Source: Paenibacillus arenilitoris (lineage in GTDB: Bacteria; Bacillota; Bacilli; Paenibacillales; Paenibacillaceae). From it: DNA of 37,816 nt. The DNA lies in assembly GCF_014705655.1 (NCBI RefSeq), contig NZ_JACXIY010000053.1, positions 1 to 37,816 on the forward strand. The letters are read 5' to 3'. The translations under genes were made by a program, and so were the position numbers. Numbering within the stretch: the first letter of the stretch is position 1; every line of letters begins with the position of its first letter. Shown here piece after piece: positions 15,571-23,675 of this stretch. Below the pieces are notes generated by a model. The model was given only the letters and a program-made list of their open reading frames with translations, was not told the origin of the DNA and searched no databases.

Positions 15571-16521
15571 TTAGCCTCGTAAAATAAGTCCGGCAGCGCC
15601 GACTACGCCGGCGTTGTTGCCGAGCGTCGCCGCTACGATTTTGACGCCTTCTTTGGCTTGATCCTGCGTGTATTTCTCGAATACTTCGCGGATTTGGTCG
15701 AACAGAAAATCGCCGGCTTTCGATACGCCGCCGCCGATAATGAAATATTGCGGGTTCAATACGATCGCCATCATGGCGAGCGATTTGCCCAAATAATAAG
15801 CCGCGCGGCTCACGATGCGAATGGCAACCTCGTCCCCGGCCTTAGCGGCGTCGAGCACGTCCTTCGCCATAATATCCTCTACTTGGGACAGCGTCGTGCG
15901 GTCGCCGCGCTCCACGGCGTCCTTCGCCATGCGGATAATGCCGGTCGCCGAAGAGACGGTCTCCAGGCACCCCATCTTGCCGCAGCCGCACTGGATCGCC
16001 TCCAGATCGGGCACGATCGCCATATGGCCAAGCTCGCCTGCCATGCCCGCGTAGCCCTCCACGATTTTGCCGTCTATAATGATGCCGCCGCCTACGCCCG
16101 TGCCGAGCGTATAGCATACGCAGTGCGCGATGCCCTTGCCCGCTCCGCCCCAAGCTTCGCCAAGCGCGGCCACGTTCGCGTCGTTGTTGACCTTGACGGT
16201 CTTATTCAGCTCTTGCTCCAGATAGCCTTTAAGATTAACGTTTTCAATTTTAAGGTTAGGGGCGAATTTAACGATGCCGTTCGGAATATCGAGGAACCCC
16301 GCGATGCCGACGCCGACGCCGTCGACCTGCTCCCATTCGAAGTCGGATTCTACGACGATCTGCTTCGCGTATTTTGCGATATTTTGAAGGATAGTGTCCG
16401 TTCCTTTACTCGCTTCCGTCGGACCTTCATACGTGTGCAGCAGCTGCCCATCCGCATTGCAAATGCCTACTTTAATAGCAGTTCCGCCGACATCGACTCC
16501 AACGTAAATCTTCTCAGACAT
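15571..16521 (-). CDS. glk: Glucokinase, ROK family
   Basis: Phosphorylates non-PTS glucose with ATP to glucose-6-phosphate. 316 residues: phosphate-1 loop DVGGTAIK (10-17), the sugar-binding NNDANVAALGEA (112-123), GTGVGGGII, GELGH with zinc-ligand His166, and the ROK zinc motif CGCGKMGC (Cys178, 180, 185) followed by E. These residues are typical of the Bacillus GlkA/GlcK type. The ATG at 16521 has GAGGTGG; a GTG directly before it is a less likely start. It has its own promoter and heads the rapZ-yvcK-whiA-crh series, linking sugar phosphorylation with carbon-control genes. Confidence 0.95.
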   Translation of the reverse strand: MSEKIYVGVDVGGTAIKVGICNADGQLLHTYEGPTEASKGTDTILQNIAKYAKQIVVESDFEWEQVDGVGVGIAGFLDIPNGIVKFAPNLKIENVNLKGYLEQELNKTVKVNNDANVAALGEAWGGAGKGIAHCVCYTLGTGVGGGIIIDGKIVEGYAGMAGELGHMAIVPDLEAIQCGCGKMGCLETVSSATGIIRMAKDAVERGDRTTLSQVEDIMAKDVLDAAKAGDEVAIRIVSRAAYYLGKSLAMMAIVLNPQYFIIGGGVSKAGDFLFDQIREVFEKYTQDQAKEGVKIVAATLGNNAGVVGAAGLILRG

Positions 16522-16560
16522 CACTATTCCACCTCATCGATATGTTATCTTCTCTGTAAC

Positions 16561-16590
16561 ACTATAAGCTTTCATTCGCCTCGCGGTCAA
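16561..16590 (-). promoter_or_regulatory. SigA-type promoter of glk and the following rapZ operon
   Basis: TTGACC (16585-16590), an 18-base spacer and TATAGT (16561-16566) on the minus strand, about 40 bases upstream of the glk start. No clear terminator is seen between trxB and this promoter, so read-through from trxB is possible too. Confidence 0.75.
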
Positions 16591-16727
16591 GATAGCGGAA
16601 TAACTGGCAAATGCGGCGGAAGATGCGGCCGAGGCCGCCTTCTACGGACAATTGAAGGGGCCATACCTTCAAGCTTAGCGCTCTGCCGGTACAGCCCCCT
16701 TCTGCAAGATTATGAATCTTCTGCCGG

Positions 16728-17675
16728 TTACTTCGACTGGCTCCAGTCATGCGTCATGCTGCCTTCCAGGAACCGCTCGCAGTCGAGCGCCGCCATGCAT
16801 CCGCTGCCCGCGGCCGTAATCGCTTGGCGGTATTTGCTGTCCTGGACGTCGCCGCAAGCGAACACCCCCGGCACGTTCGTTTCGGACGTTCCCGGCTTGA
16901 CGAGAATATAGCCGTGAGCATCGGTCTCGATTTGGCCGCTCAGGAACTTCGTGTTCGGCGTATGGCCGATCGCCACGAAGATGCCGTCGGTCTCGATCAA
17001 TTCTTCTTCGCCGGTCGCGTTGTTGCGGACCTTAAGGCCGGTAACGCCCATTCCGCCGGCCACGACTTCAAGCGGCGTGCGGTTCAAGGTCCAGCTGATC
17101 TTCTCGTTCGCGCGGGCGCGGTCCTGCATGATCTTCGAAGCGCGAAGCTCGTCGCGCCGGTTGACCAGCTCCACGTTGGAAGCGAAACGGGTGAGGAAGT
17201 TCGCTTCCTCCATCGCCGAGTCGCCGCCGCCGATGACGATGATTTTTTTGCCGCGGAAGAAGAAGCCGTCGCACGTCGCGCACGTGCTTACGCCGCGCCC
17301 GACATTGTCCTTCTCGCCCGGAATGCCCAAGTACTTGGCCGAAGCGCCGGTGGAAATAATAAGGCTCTCCCCGACCAGCTCGCCGTGGCCTTCCACTTGA
17401 AGCTTGAACGGACGCTCGGACAGGTCCACGCTATTGACCCAGCCGGTCACGAACTTGGCGCCGAAGCGCTCGGCTTGCTTGCGCATGTTGTCCATAAGCT
17501 CCGGTCCCATGATGCCTTCCGGGAAGCCCGGGAAGTTCTCGACCTCCGTCGTCGTCGTCAGCTGCCCGCCCGGCTCCGGACCTTCGATAATGAGCGGCTC
17601 CATGTTGGCGCGCGCCAAATAAATGGCTGCGGTAAGTCCGGCAGGGCCGGTACCGATAATGATCGATTTGTACAT
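16728..17675 (-). CDS. trxB: Thioredoxin-disulfide reductase
   Basis: FAD flavoenzyme that reduces thioredoxin with NADPH. 315 residues, normal length. FAD-binding GTGPAG (8-13), the redox pair Cys132/Cys135 in STCATCDGFFF, NADPH-binding GGGDSAMEEA (about 149-158) and the C-terminal FAD motif GVFACGDVQD followed by YRQAITAAGSG are all present. GAGGTG precedes the ATG. It follows the TPR gene by 26 bases and is probably co-transcribed with it. Confidence 0.97.
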   Translation of the reverse strand: MYKSIIIGTGPAGLTAAIYLARANMEPLIIEGPEPGGQLTTTTEVENFPGFPEGIMGPELMDNMRKQAERFGAKFVTGWVNSVDLSERPFKLQVEGHGELVGESLIISTGASAKYLGIPGEKDNVGRGVSTCATCDGFFFRGKKIIVIGGGDSAMEEANFLTRFASNVELVNRRDELRASKIMQDRARANEKISWTLNRTPLEVVAGGMGVTGLKVRNNATGEEELIETDGIFVAIGHTPNTKFLSGQIETDAHGYILVKPGTSETNVPGVFACGDVQDSKYRQAITAAGSGCMAALDCERFLEGSMTHDWSQSK

Positions 17676-17701
17676 CCCTTTTCACCTCGTGAACATATAT
17701 G

Positions 17702-19453
17702 TTATTCGCCTTTCGGCTCTTGCACGGCAAATACGGAGTTGATCGACTTCATCTTCTCTTTAATGCCGCACACCTCGTCAATCGTCTTGACGTTCTTGCT
17801 TACGGTCGCGATCGACGTGCCGTACCGCACCGATACCTCATGGTAGGAGATCGCCCTGCGATGCATCTTCGCGGTCAAATATTCCAGCGCGGCCGCCCAG
17901 CCCTCCGGCTTCGTCAGCTTCGGCACGTCCGGGTACACGCGCGACAAAAATTCCACCCACAGCGTCATCAAATCATGCTGCTGCACCAGGTCGTAGTGCT
18001 TGCTCATGCTGCCGAGCGCGGCCTCGACGACGGCTTGCCATTTGTCCTCCCAGACGGGAAGCCTCGACGGCACGCGCTTCGGCTCGATGACCGTTGCTTT
18101 GCCTTCCAATACGGCATGCAGCGGCTCCTGCACCCCAATCGTCCGGAGCACGAAAATCGCGATGCGCTTCAAATAATCGTCTTCGTCCTTCTCGAGCAGG
18201 AACGCTCTCAGCACGTCCTTCACCTCGCTGTCGGCAATCATGCCGAGCGCCTGGATGACCTGAAGCTTCGTGTGCTGGTCGCCGTGGCGCAGCGCCCAGA
18301 AGAAAGAAGACCGGACGAGCGGATCCCGCTTCAAGTGGTCGGGAATGCCGTCCGACGATTTCTCCCACAGCTTGAACTGCTCTTCGAAGGGCAAATGGTA
18401 ATGGTAGCTGATCGGCGCCGATTGCTCGCCGCTGCGGACCAGCTCCAGCTGCTCCATGTAGTAATGGGCGATGCCCGAGCCCGGATCGAGCTTGATCGTC
18501 TGCTTCCATAGCCGCTCGGCTTCCTGCCACCGCCCGATGTTGCATGCCGCGACGGCGGCGTAATGGTACAGGCACGGATCTTTGGGCAGCTCGCCGTCCC
18601 GCAGCAGGCGCATAAAGTGCTTGTGCGCGGCCCCGTGTTCTCCTAAGATGCCCATTGTGGTCGCCAATTTAAACACATGCTCCTGATGGAACGGCACCGT
18701 TCTCAGCAGCAGTTCGACGAGCGGCCGCAAGCGCTGCTCGTCGCCGGCATGCTGGTGGAAGATCGCCAGATTGCACAAGGCGTGCAGATTGCCGGGCTCG
18801 AGCCGCAGCACTTCCTGGATCGTATCCATCGCCTTCTCGAACATGCCCATGTAATAATAAGCGAGCGCCAGATTGTTGCGGGCCGCCAGAAAGTCGGGCT
18901 GGCCTTCGATGATTTGCTCGAGCAGGCGGACCGCCTCGGTGAACTTGCCTTCTTCCAGCAGCGTGCGGGCCTGGTCGTGCTCGACGAGTCCTTCGCGCGA
19001 TTTGATATTCGTCAGGCGCGTGGGGCGCTCCAGCTCGTAATGAAGCAGATCCATCATTTCCTCCGCCTCGCCCAGGAACTGGCCCTCCTCGTCCTTCTCC
19101 AAATATTGAATCAGCGAGCTCTCGGCCGCTTCGTACTGCTCCATATTGGCAAAATTGTTGGCCATATAAAAGTGGCATTCCGTCATCGTCGGATCAAGGT
19201 CCTGCACGATCCAGCCCAAAATCCGGTTCGATTCCTCGTAATTGCCCATTTCGGACAAAATGCCGGCCATGTTGCAATGGTTGACCGGGTTATCCGGCTC
19301 GTATTCGACGGCGCGACGAAAATACTTCAGTGCCTTGTCGTAATGAAATCGATCCAGCGACCGTACCGCACGTTCGAAAAAGAACGTCGCGTCCCATTGA
19401 ATCGGTATGACTTTGGTCTGATGGTCCACGGCAACTTGTTTCTTCCCCTTCAT
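17702..19453 (-). CDS. Tetratricopeptide-repeat protein with C-terminal HTH-like segment (YvcD-like)
   Basis: 583-residue soluble protein without signal peptide or membrane segment. TPR units are recognisable at about 25-60, 60-95, 150-185 and 185-225 (for example FTEAVRLLEQIIEGQPDFLAAR) and again near 300-330. The middle (about 375-450) looks helical and HEAT-like (LRHGDQHTKLQVIQALGMIADSEV). The end (about 530-565) contains ISYHEVSVRYGTSIATVSKN, which resembles a helix-turn-helix. The ATG at 19453 has GGGAGGTG 8 bases upstream; an in-frame TTG at 19459 is too close. By place it corresponds to B. subtilis yvcD beside trxB, whose role is unknown to me. I infer a protein-protein scaffold, possibly with DNA contact; function not assigned. 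Confidence 0.8.
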   Translation of the reverse strand: MKGKKQVAVDHQTKVIPIQWDATFFFERAVRSLDRFHYDKALKYFRRAVEYEPDNPVNHCNMAGILSEMGNYEESNRILGWIVQDLDPTMTECHFYMANNFANMEQYEAAESSLIQYLEKDEEGQFLGEAEEMMDLLHYELERPTRLTNIKSREGLVEHDQARTLLEEGKFTEAVRLLEQIIEGQPDFLAARNNLALAYYYMGMFEKAMDTIQEVLRLEPGNLHALCNLAIFHQHAGDEQRLRPLVELLLRTVPFHQEHVFKLATTMGILGEHGAAHKHFMRLLRDGELPKDPCLYHYAAVAACNIGRWQEAERLWKQTIKLDPGSGIAHYYMEQLELVRSGEQSAPISYHYHLPFEEQFKLWEKSSDGIPDHLKRDPLVRSSFFWALRHGDQHTKLQVIQALGMIADSEVKDVLRAFLLEKDEDDYLKRIAIFVLRTIGVQEPLHAVLEGKATVIEPKRVPSRLPVWEDKWQAVVEAALGSMSKHYDLVQQHDLMTLWVEFLSRVYPDVPKLTKPEGWAAALEYLTAKMHRRAISYHEVSVRYGTSIATVSKNVKTIDEVCGIKEKMKSINSVFAVQEPKGE

Positions 19454-19490
19454 AGGCAAGGCACCTCCCGTTACTTCCGATTTTTCTACG

Positions 19491-19496
19491 ATTATA
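19491..19496 (-). promoter_or_regulatory. Probable extended -10 promoter of the TPR-trxB unit
   Basis: TGGTATAAT on the minus strand gives a consensus -10 (19491-19496) with a TGn extension, 37 bases before the ATG. No good -35 is present at 17 bases, which is tolerable for extended -10 promoters. Confidence 0.55.
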
Positions 19497-19533
19497 CCAT
19501 AGCGGCGCCGATCCTAACACGAAAGAATATGTG

Positions 19534-19572
19534 GGAAAATCGCGGACGGCGCAAGACCGCCCGCGATTTTCC
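19534..19572 (-). terminator. Hairpin after prs, possible terminator
   Basis: A 12-bp perfect stem (19534-19545 with 19561-19572) with three further inner pairs lies about 50 bases after the prs stop. The T tract is weak on both strands, so it may be an inefficient terminator or a processing stem. GCGCGC repeats at about 19590-19611 form a second small hairpin right after the stop. Confidence 0.5.
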
Positions 19573-19620
19573 GCGGCATGACTATTCGGCTGCGCGCGTT
19601 AGCGCGCGCGCTTTGCGCTA

Positions 19621-20571
19621 TTAGACGCCGCTGCTTTTGAACAAGGTGCTGATGGAGCCGCCCTCCAAAATAATGCGGGTCGCTTCCGCCAGCAGCGGCG
19701 CTACCGACAGCACCGTAAAGCGTTCCGGCCTCGAATCCGGCAGGCTGATGGAGTCGGTAACGATGACTTCTTTGATATTCGGATGATCCAAACGCTCAAT
19801 GGCCGGGCCGGAGAACAGCGGATGCGTCGCGCATACGTAGACGTCTTCCGCGCCGCGTTCCTTCAAGCCCTCCACGACGTTGACGATCGTAGAGCCCGTG
19901 TCGATCAGGTCTTCGATAATAATGGGGGTTTGTCCTTCGACGTCGCCGATGACGTGCGTTATTACGGATTCGTTGTGCGCCGGGCGTTTCTTGATCATGA
20001 TCGCGAACGACGTGTCGAGGTAGTTCGCCAGCTTCTCCGCCGTGGAAGCGCGGCCCGCGTCCGGCGATACGACGACCGGATTTTTGATGTTCTTCGATTT
20101 CAGGTAGTCGCTGATGAGGTCAAGCGCCGTCATATGGTCGACCGGAATGTTGAAGAAGCCTTGAATGGCCGGTGCATGCAGGTCGATCGTGATGACGCGG
20201 TTCGCGCCGACCGTCGTGAGAACGTCCGCCAGCATTTTCGCGGAGATCGGCTCCCGCGGCGCCGCTTTGCGTTCTTGGCGCGCATAGCCGTAATAAGGCA
20301 TGATGATGTTCACCGTTCTGGCGGAAGCGCGCTTCGCCGCATCGATCATGACGAGCAACTCGACGAAATGCTCGTTGATCGGATGCGAGAACGACTGCAC
20401 GAGGAAGACGTCGCAGTTCCGGATCGTCTCCTCGTAATGCACGTAGATCTCTCCGCTTTTGAACCGCGACATCTTGATCGCGCCTAGCGACATCCCAAGC
20501 TCCGCACTGATCTTCTGAGCCAATACCGGATTTGACGAACCCGAAAAAATACGCACCTTGTCGCTTAACAT
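19621..20571 (-). CDS. prs: Ribose-phosphate pyrophosphokinase (PRPP synthase), divergent copy
   Basis: Makes PRPP from ribose-5-phosphate and ATP, the entry substrate of histidine, nucleotide and NAD synthesis. 316 residues, normal length. Family features: NPVLAQ, FKSGEIYV, DVFLVQSFSHPINEH, PYYGYARQERKAAPREPISAK, and DLHAPAIQGFF with catalytic His132. The usual SPDHGGVTRARKLA is replaced by SPDAGRASTAEKLA (169-182), and the PRPP loop reads EDLIDTGSTI (220-229) instead of the common DD-IDTAGTI. AGGAGGG ribosome site. The housekeeping prs of Bacillus is beside glmU, so this may be a second copy tied to the his operon. Enzyme activity is likely but the changes deserve a check. Confidence 0.87.
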   Translation of the reverse strand: MLSDKVRIFSGSSNPVLAQKISAELGMSLGAIKMSRFKSGEIYVHYEETIRNCDVFLVQSFSHPINEHFVELLVMIDAAKRASARTVNIIMPYYGYARQERKAAPREPISAKMLADVLTTVGANRVITIDLHAPAIQGFFNIPVDHMTALDLISDYLKSKNIKNPVVVSPDAGRASTAEKLANYLDTSFAIMIKKRPAHNESVITHVIGDVEGQTPIIIEDLIDTGSTIVNVVEGLKERGAEDVYVCATHPLFSGPAIERLDHPNIKEVIVTDSISLPDSRPERFTVLSVAPLLAEATRIILEGGSISTLFKSSGV

Positions 20572-20961
20572 GATACCCTCCTGAGCGTTTAAACCAATTA
20601 ATTTAACTGAACCGATGTTCTCGTCCTTGTCACATTATTCGACAAAGCTTGTGTTGTCCATTTATATTATACATTGTATTTACGATAATTCAAAAATCTA
20701 TTGCCGTTAATTTTCGACAATTGCATGTCGTACGCACGGCAAATCCCGCATCGCTTGGCGCCGCTCGCTTTCGTTCGGCTCCTTGCGCCGCGGGAGGCAG
20801 GGATGAGGGGCGGATCGGATGCGGATATAGACCGAAAGGCCGATCCGCGCGCGCATCCGAGCCGCGCCCCGATAAGGGTGCGGCGGGCATGCTGTCGATG
20901 AACGACCGCGGATCGGCCTTCCCGGCGAATGATCCGGCTTTCGTCGGCCATTGCCCGCAGG
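20572..20961. other. Gap between the his operon and prs: promoter plus hairpin-rich segment
   Basis: No gene is supportable. The half near prs is AT-rich and holds the prs promoter. The half near hisIE (about 20750-20961) is GC-rich and dense in inverted repeats. The 9-mer GCGGATCGG occurs at 20810-20818, inverted at 20840-20848, and direct again at 20908-20916. The last two extend to a 14-bp perfect stem (20836-20849 with 20907-20920). The stem is not followed by a T run, so it is not a classical terminator. Confidence 0.6.
20666..20693 (-). promoter_or_regulatory. SigA-type promoter of prs
   Basis: TTGAAT (20688-20693), a 16-base spacer and a consensus TATAAT (20666-20671) on the minus strand, about 95 bases before the prs start. 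The leader carries no obvious riboswitch or purine box that I can recognise. Confidence 0.72.
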
Positions 20962-21648
20962 CTATCTCATTTTATTCGTAGTCGGCTTGCCGTGACGGCC
21001 GTCGATTTCCCGGATCACGTCGTCCAGCGGAAGCCCTCGCTCGCGCAGCAGCACCATCAGGTGGAAAATAAGGTCGCTCGCTTCGCTGCGCAGCTCGTCG
21101 TTGTCTTTGTTTTTGGCCGCGATGATCACCTCGGACGCTTCCTCGCCGACCTTCTTCAAAATTTTGTCGACGCCTTTTTCGAACAAGTACGTCGTATACG
21201 AGCCTTCCGGACGCTCGGCGTAGCGCTGGGCGATTACGCCCTCCAGGCGGCCCAGCGTGCCGAAGCGGTCCGGCGCGGCACCGGACGCATCCGCCGCCGC
21301 GCCGCTCACCCCGATCGGATTGAAGAAGCAGGAGTATCGGCCCGTATGGCAGGCGGCTCCTTTCTGCTCTACCTTCACGAGCAGCGTGTCGCCATCGCAG
21401 TCGTAGGCCATCGATACGATGCGCTGCGTATTGCCGCTCGTTGCCCCTTTGTTCCACAGCTCGCTCCGGGAACGGCTCCAGAACCAGGTGACGCCGCTTT
21501 CGATCGACAGCCGCAGCGATTCCTCGTTCATGTACGCCATCATCAGCACCTCTTTGCTCTGCGCATCCTGCACGATGGCGGGCACGAGGCCGGCGCCGTC
21601 CCATTTCACCTTCGCGATGAGCTCCCCGCTATGCCTGTTTTCCGTCAT
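20962..21648 (-). CDS. hisI: Bifunctional phosphoribosyl-AMP cyclohydrolase / phosphoribosyl-ATP pyrophosphatase
   Basis: Catalyses steps 2 and 3 of histidine synthesis (HisIE fusion). 228 residues. The N-terminal cyclohydrolase (about 1-115) has LMMAYMNEESL, WFWSRSRSELWNKG, DCDGDTLLVKVEQKG and AACHTGRYSCF with metal-binding Cys/His. An Ala/Gly-rich linker (about 112-128) leads to the C-terminal pyrophosphatase (about 130-225) with the EEASEVIIAAKN metal motif and LIFHLMVLL. Its ATG overlaps the hisF stop by 4 bases (21645-21648), so translation is coupled. It is the last gene of the operon. Confidence 0.96.
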   Translation of the reverse strand: MTENRHSGELIAKVKWDGAGLVPAIVQDAQSKEVLMMAYMNEESLRLSIESGVTWFWSRSRSELWNKGATSGNTQRIVSMAYDCDGDTLLVKVEQKGAACHTGRYSCFFNPIGVSGAAADASGAAPDRFGTLGRLEGVIAQRYAERPEGSYTTYLFEKGVDKILKKVGEEASEVIIAAKNKDNDELRSEASDLIFHLMVLLRERGLPLDDVIREIDGRHGKPTTNKMR

Positions 21649-22403
21649 CGCACCTCAACTCCCTTCTGCCGCAAATCGTCCTTCACTTCGCGAATCGTCA
21701 TTTCTTTGTAGTGGAAAATCGTAGCCGCAAGCGCCGCGTCCGCATGCGCCAGCTCGAACACGTCGTGAAAATGCCCGATCCGCCCCGCTCCGCCGGAAGC
21801 GATGACCGGAATGCCGAGCGAATCCGATACCGCCCCGGTGAGCTTCAGGTCGAAACCGTCCTTCGTGCCGTCCGCGTCCATGCTCGTCAGCAAAATTTCC
21901 CCGGCGCCCATGCGCTCCACCTCGCGGGCCCATTCCAGCGCCTTGATGCCGGTCGATTGGCGGCCGCCGTGCGTATAGACTTCCCACTCGCCCCATTCCG
22001 CGTTGTACTTCGCGTCGATCGCGACGACGATGCACTGGGAGCCGAACTTGCGCGCCCCGTCCTTCACGAGCGTAGGATTTTTGACCGCGGCCGTATTGAT
22101 GCCGATTTTGTCCGCGCCCGCGCGCAGCAGCCGCTTCATGTCGTCGACATGCGAGATGCCGCCGCCCACCGTGAAGGGGATCGTGATCTCGCCGGCCGTC
22201 CGCTTCACGACCTCGATCATCGTGGCCCGTCCTTCGACAGAGGCCGAGATGTCCAGGAAGACGAGCTCGTCGGCGCCTTCCCGGTCATACGTGGCCGCAA
22301 GCTCGACCGGATCGCCCGCGTCGCGCAGGTTAACGAAGTTCACGCCCTTCACGACGCGCCCGTCCTTCACGTCGAGGCAAGGAATGATACGTTTCGCCAG
22401 CAT
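21645..22403 (-). CDS. hisF: Imidazole glycerol phosphate synthase, cyclase subunit HisF
   Basis: TIM barrel that uses ammonia from HisH to turn PRFAR into imidazole glycerol phosphate and AICAR. 252 residues. Catalytic Asp11 (IPCLDVKDG) and Asp130 (VVAIDAKYN) are present, with the phosphate sites VGGGI, TSMDADGTKDGFD and ASGGAG. These mark it as HisF and not HisA. The start at 22403 has AGGAGAGGG upstream. It directly follows hisH by 25 bases, where other Bacillales have hisA in between. The 4-base stop/start overlap with hisIE is noted there. Confidence 0.97.
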   Translation of the reverse strand: MLAKRIIPCLDVKDGRVVKGVNFVNLRDAGDPVELAATYDREGADELVFLDISASVEGRATMIEVVKRTAGEITIPFTVGGGISHVDDMKRLLRAGADKIGINTAAVKNPTLVKDGARKFGSQCIVVAIDAKYNAEWGEWEVYTHGGRQSTGIKALEWAREVERMGAGEILLTSMDADGTKDGFDLKLTGAVSDSLGIPVIASGGAGRIGHFHDVFELAHADAALAATIFHYKEMTIREVKDDLRQKGVEVR

Positions 22404-22428
22404 GTTACCCTCTCCTTCGTTCGTTTCT

Positions 22429-23034
22429 CTATTTCGTTAACGCCAGGAAATTGCCCAACAGCCTCATGCCGAGCTCCCCGCTTTTTTCCGGATGGAACTG
22501 CATGCCGTACACATTGCCGCGTCCGACGATCGCGGTCACCTGCTGACGGTAGTCCGTCACCGCCAGCAGGTCGCCCGCCAGCTCCGGCTTCGCGTGGAAG
22601 GAATGCACGAAGTAGACGTGGCCTTCCTCGAGCCCCTTGAACAGCGGCGACGCTTCCTGAAGGAATGTCAGCTTGTTCCACCCCATATGAGGGATTTTGT
22701 AATCGCCGCTGAACCGGATGACTTTGCCCGGCAAGATGTTCAGCCCTTCATGCGTGCCGTACTCCTCGCTCTCGCCGAAGAGCAGCTGCATCCCGAGGCA
22801 GATTCCGAGCATCGGCTTGCCCGATGCCGCGTAAAATTTCGCGACCTCGTCCAGCTTCGTGTGGCGCAAATTGTCCATCGCGTCGCCAAACGCCCCGACG
22901 CCGGGCAATATCGCGCCGTCCGCCTCCACGATCGTCCGCGGATCGGCCGTGACAACCGCCTCGCAGCCAAGACGCTCAACCGCTTTGGCTACGCTGTGCA
23001 GGTTGCCCATGCCGTAATCGATGATCGCGATCAT
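22429..23034 (-). CDS. hisH: Imidazole glycerol phosphate synthase, glutamine amidotransferase subunit HisH
   Basis: Class I glutaminase that feeds ammonia to HisF. 201 residues with the triad Cys79 (GICLGMQ), His181 and Glu183 (FHPEKSG), and the oxyanion motif PGVGAF. The ATG at 23034 gives the standard MIAIIDYGMGNL N-terminus and lies 1 base after the hisB stop, with GGGAG upstream inside hisB. An in-frame extension into hisB (to 23112) is not family-like. Confidence 0.97.
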   Translation of the reverse strand: MIAIIDYGMGNLHSVAKAVERLGCEAVVTADPRTIVEADGAILPGVGAFGDAMDNLRHTKLDEVAKFYAASGKPMLGICLGMQLLFGESEEYGTHEGLNILPGKVIRFSGDYKIPHMGWNKLTFLQEASPLFKGLEEGHVYFVHSFHAKPELAGDLLAVTDYRQQVTAIVGRGNVYGMQFHPEKSGELGMRLLGNFLALTK

Positions 23035-23035
23035 G

Positions 23036-23641
23036 CTACAGCACTCCCTTCGTCGAAGGCACTCCTTGCACGCGGGGATCGATGCTCGTCGCTTCGTCAA
23101 GGGCGCGTCCAAGCGCCTTGAACACCGCTTCGATCATATGATGCGTATTTTTGCCGTAATGCACGATGACGTGCAGCGTGACGCGCGACTCCAGCGCCAG
23201 CTTCCACAGAAACTCGTGCACGAGCTCCGTCGAGAAGCTGCCGACCTGCGCGGACGGATATTCCGCGCGGTATTCGAAGTGCGGGCGGTTGCTCACGTCG
23301 ATAACGACCTGCGCCAGCGCTTCGTCCATCGGCACGAACACGCTCGCGTAGCGCTTGATGCCGCGTTTGTCGCCGAGCGCCTCGCGCAGCGTCTGCCCGA
23401 TGCAAATGCCGATATCCTCCACCGTGTGATGGTCGTCGATGTCGATGTCGCCGCGCGCTTCGACTTCTAGATTGAATTGTCCGTGCTTGGCGAACAGATC
23501 CAGCATATGGTTCAGGAACGGCACGTCCGTATCGAGCTTCGTCTCGCCGGTTCCGTCGACCGCAAAGGTCAGCTTAATGTCCGTTTCGTTCGTTTTGCGC
23601 GCCACCGACGCCTCGCGCACTTTGTTCTCCGCCACTTTCAT
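23036..23641 (-). CDS. hisB: Imidazoleglycerol-phosphate dehydratase
   Basis: Dehydrates imidazole glycerol phosphate to imidazole acetol phosphate using two Mn ions. 201 residues, the monofunctional type without the phosphatase domain seen in E. coli. Metal-binding motifs DHHTVED (about 75-81) and NTHHMIEA near the C-terminus, plus FLNHMLD, are intact. AAGGAAGAAGGA before the ATG. 34 bases after hisD; the histidinol phosphatase and the aminotransferase HisC must be elsewhere. Confidence 0.97.
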   Translation of the reverse strand: MKVAENKVREASVARKTNETDIKLTFAVDGTGETKLDTDVPFLNHMLDLFAKHGQFNLEVEARGDIDIDDHHTVEDIGICIGQTLREALGDKRGIKRYASVFVPMDEALAQVVIDVSNRPHFEYRAEYPSAQVGSFSTELVHEFLWKLALESRVTLHVIVHYGKNTHHMIEAVFKALGRALDEATSIDPRVQGVPSTKGVL

Positions 23642-23675
23642 TCCTTCTTCCTTTAGATAATTTCGGTTTTATGTC

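Noticed and set aside
16562..16750. 62-codon minus-strand frame between trxB and glk
   Set aside because: Starts inside trxB without a ribosome site, has no recognisable similarity, and overlaps the glk promoter.
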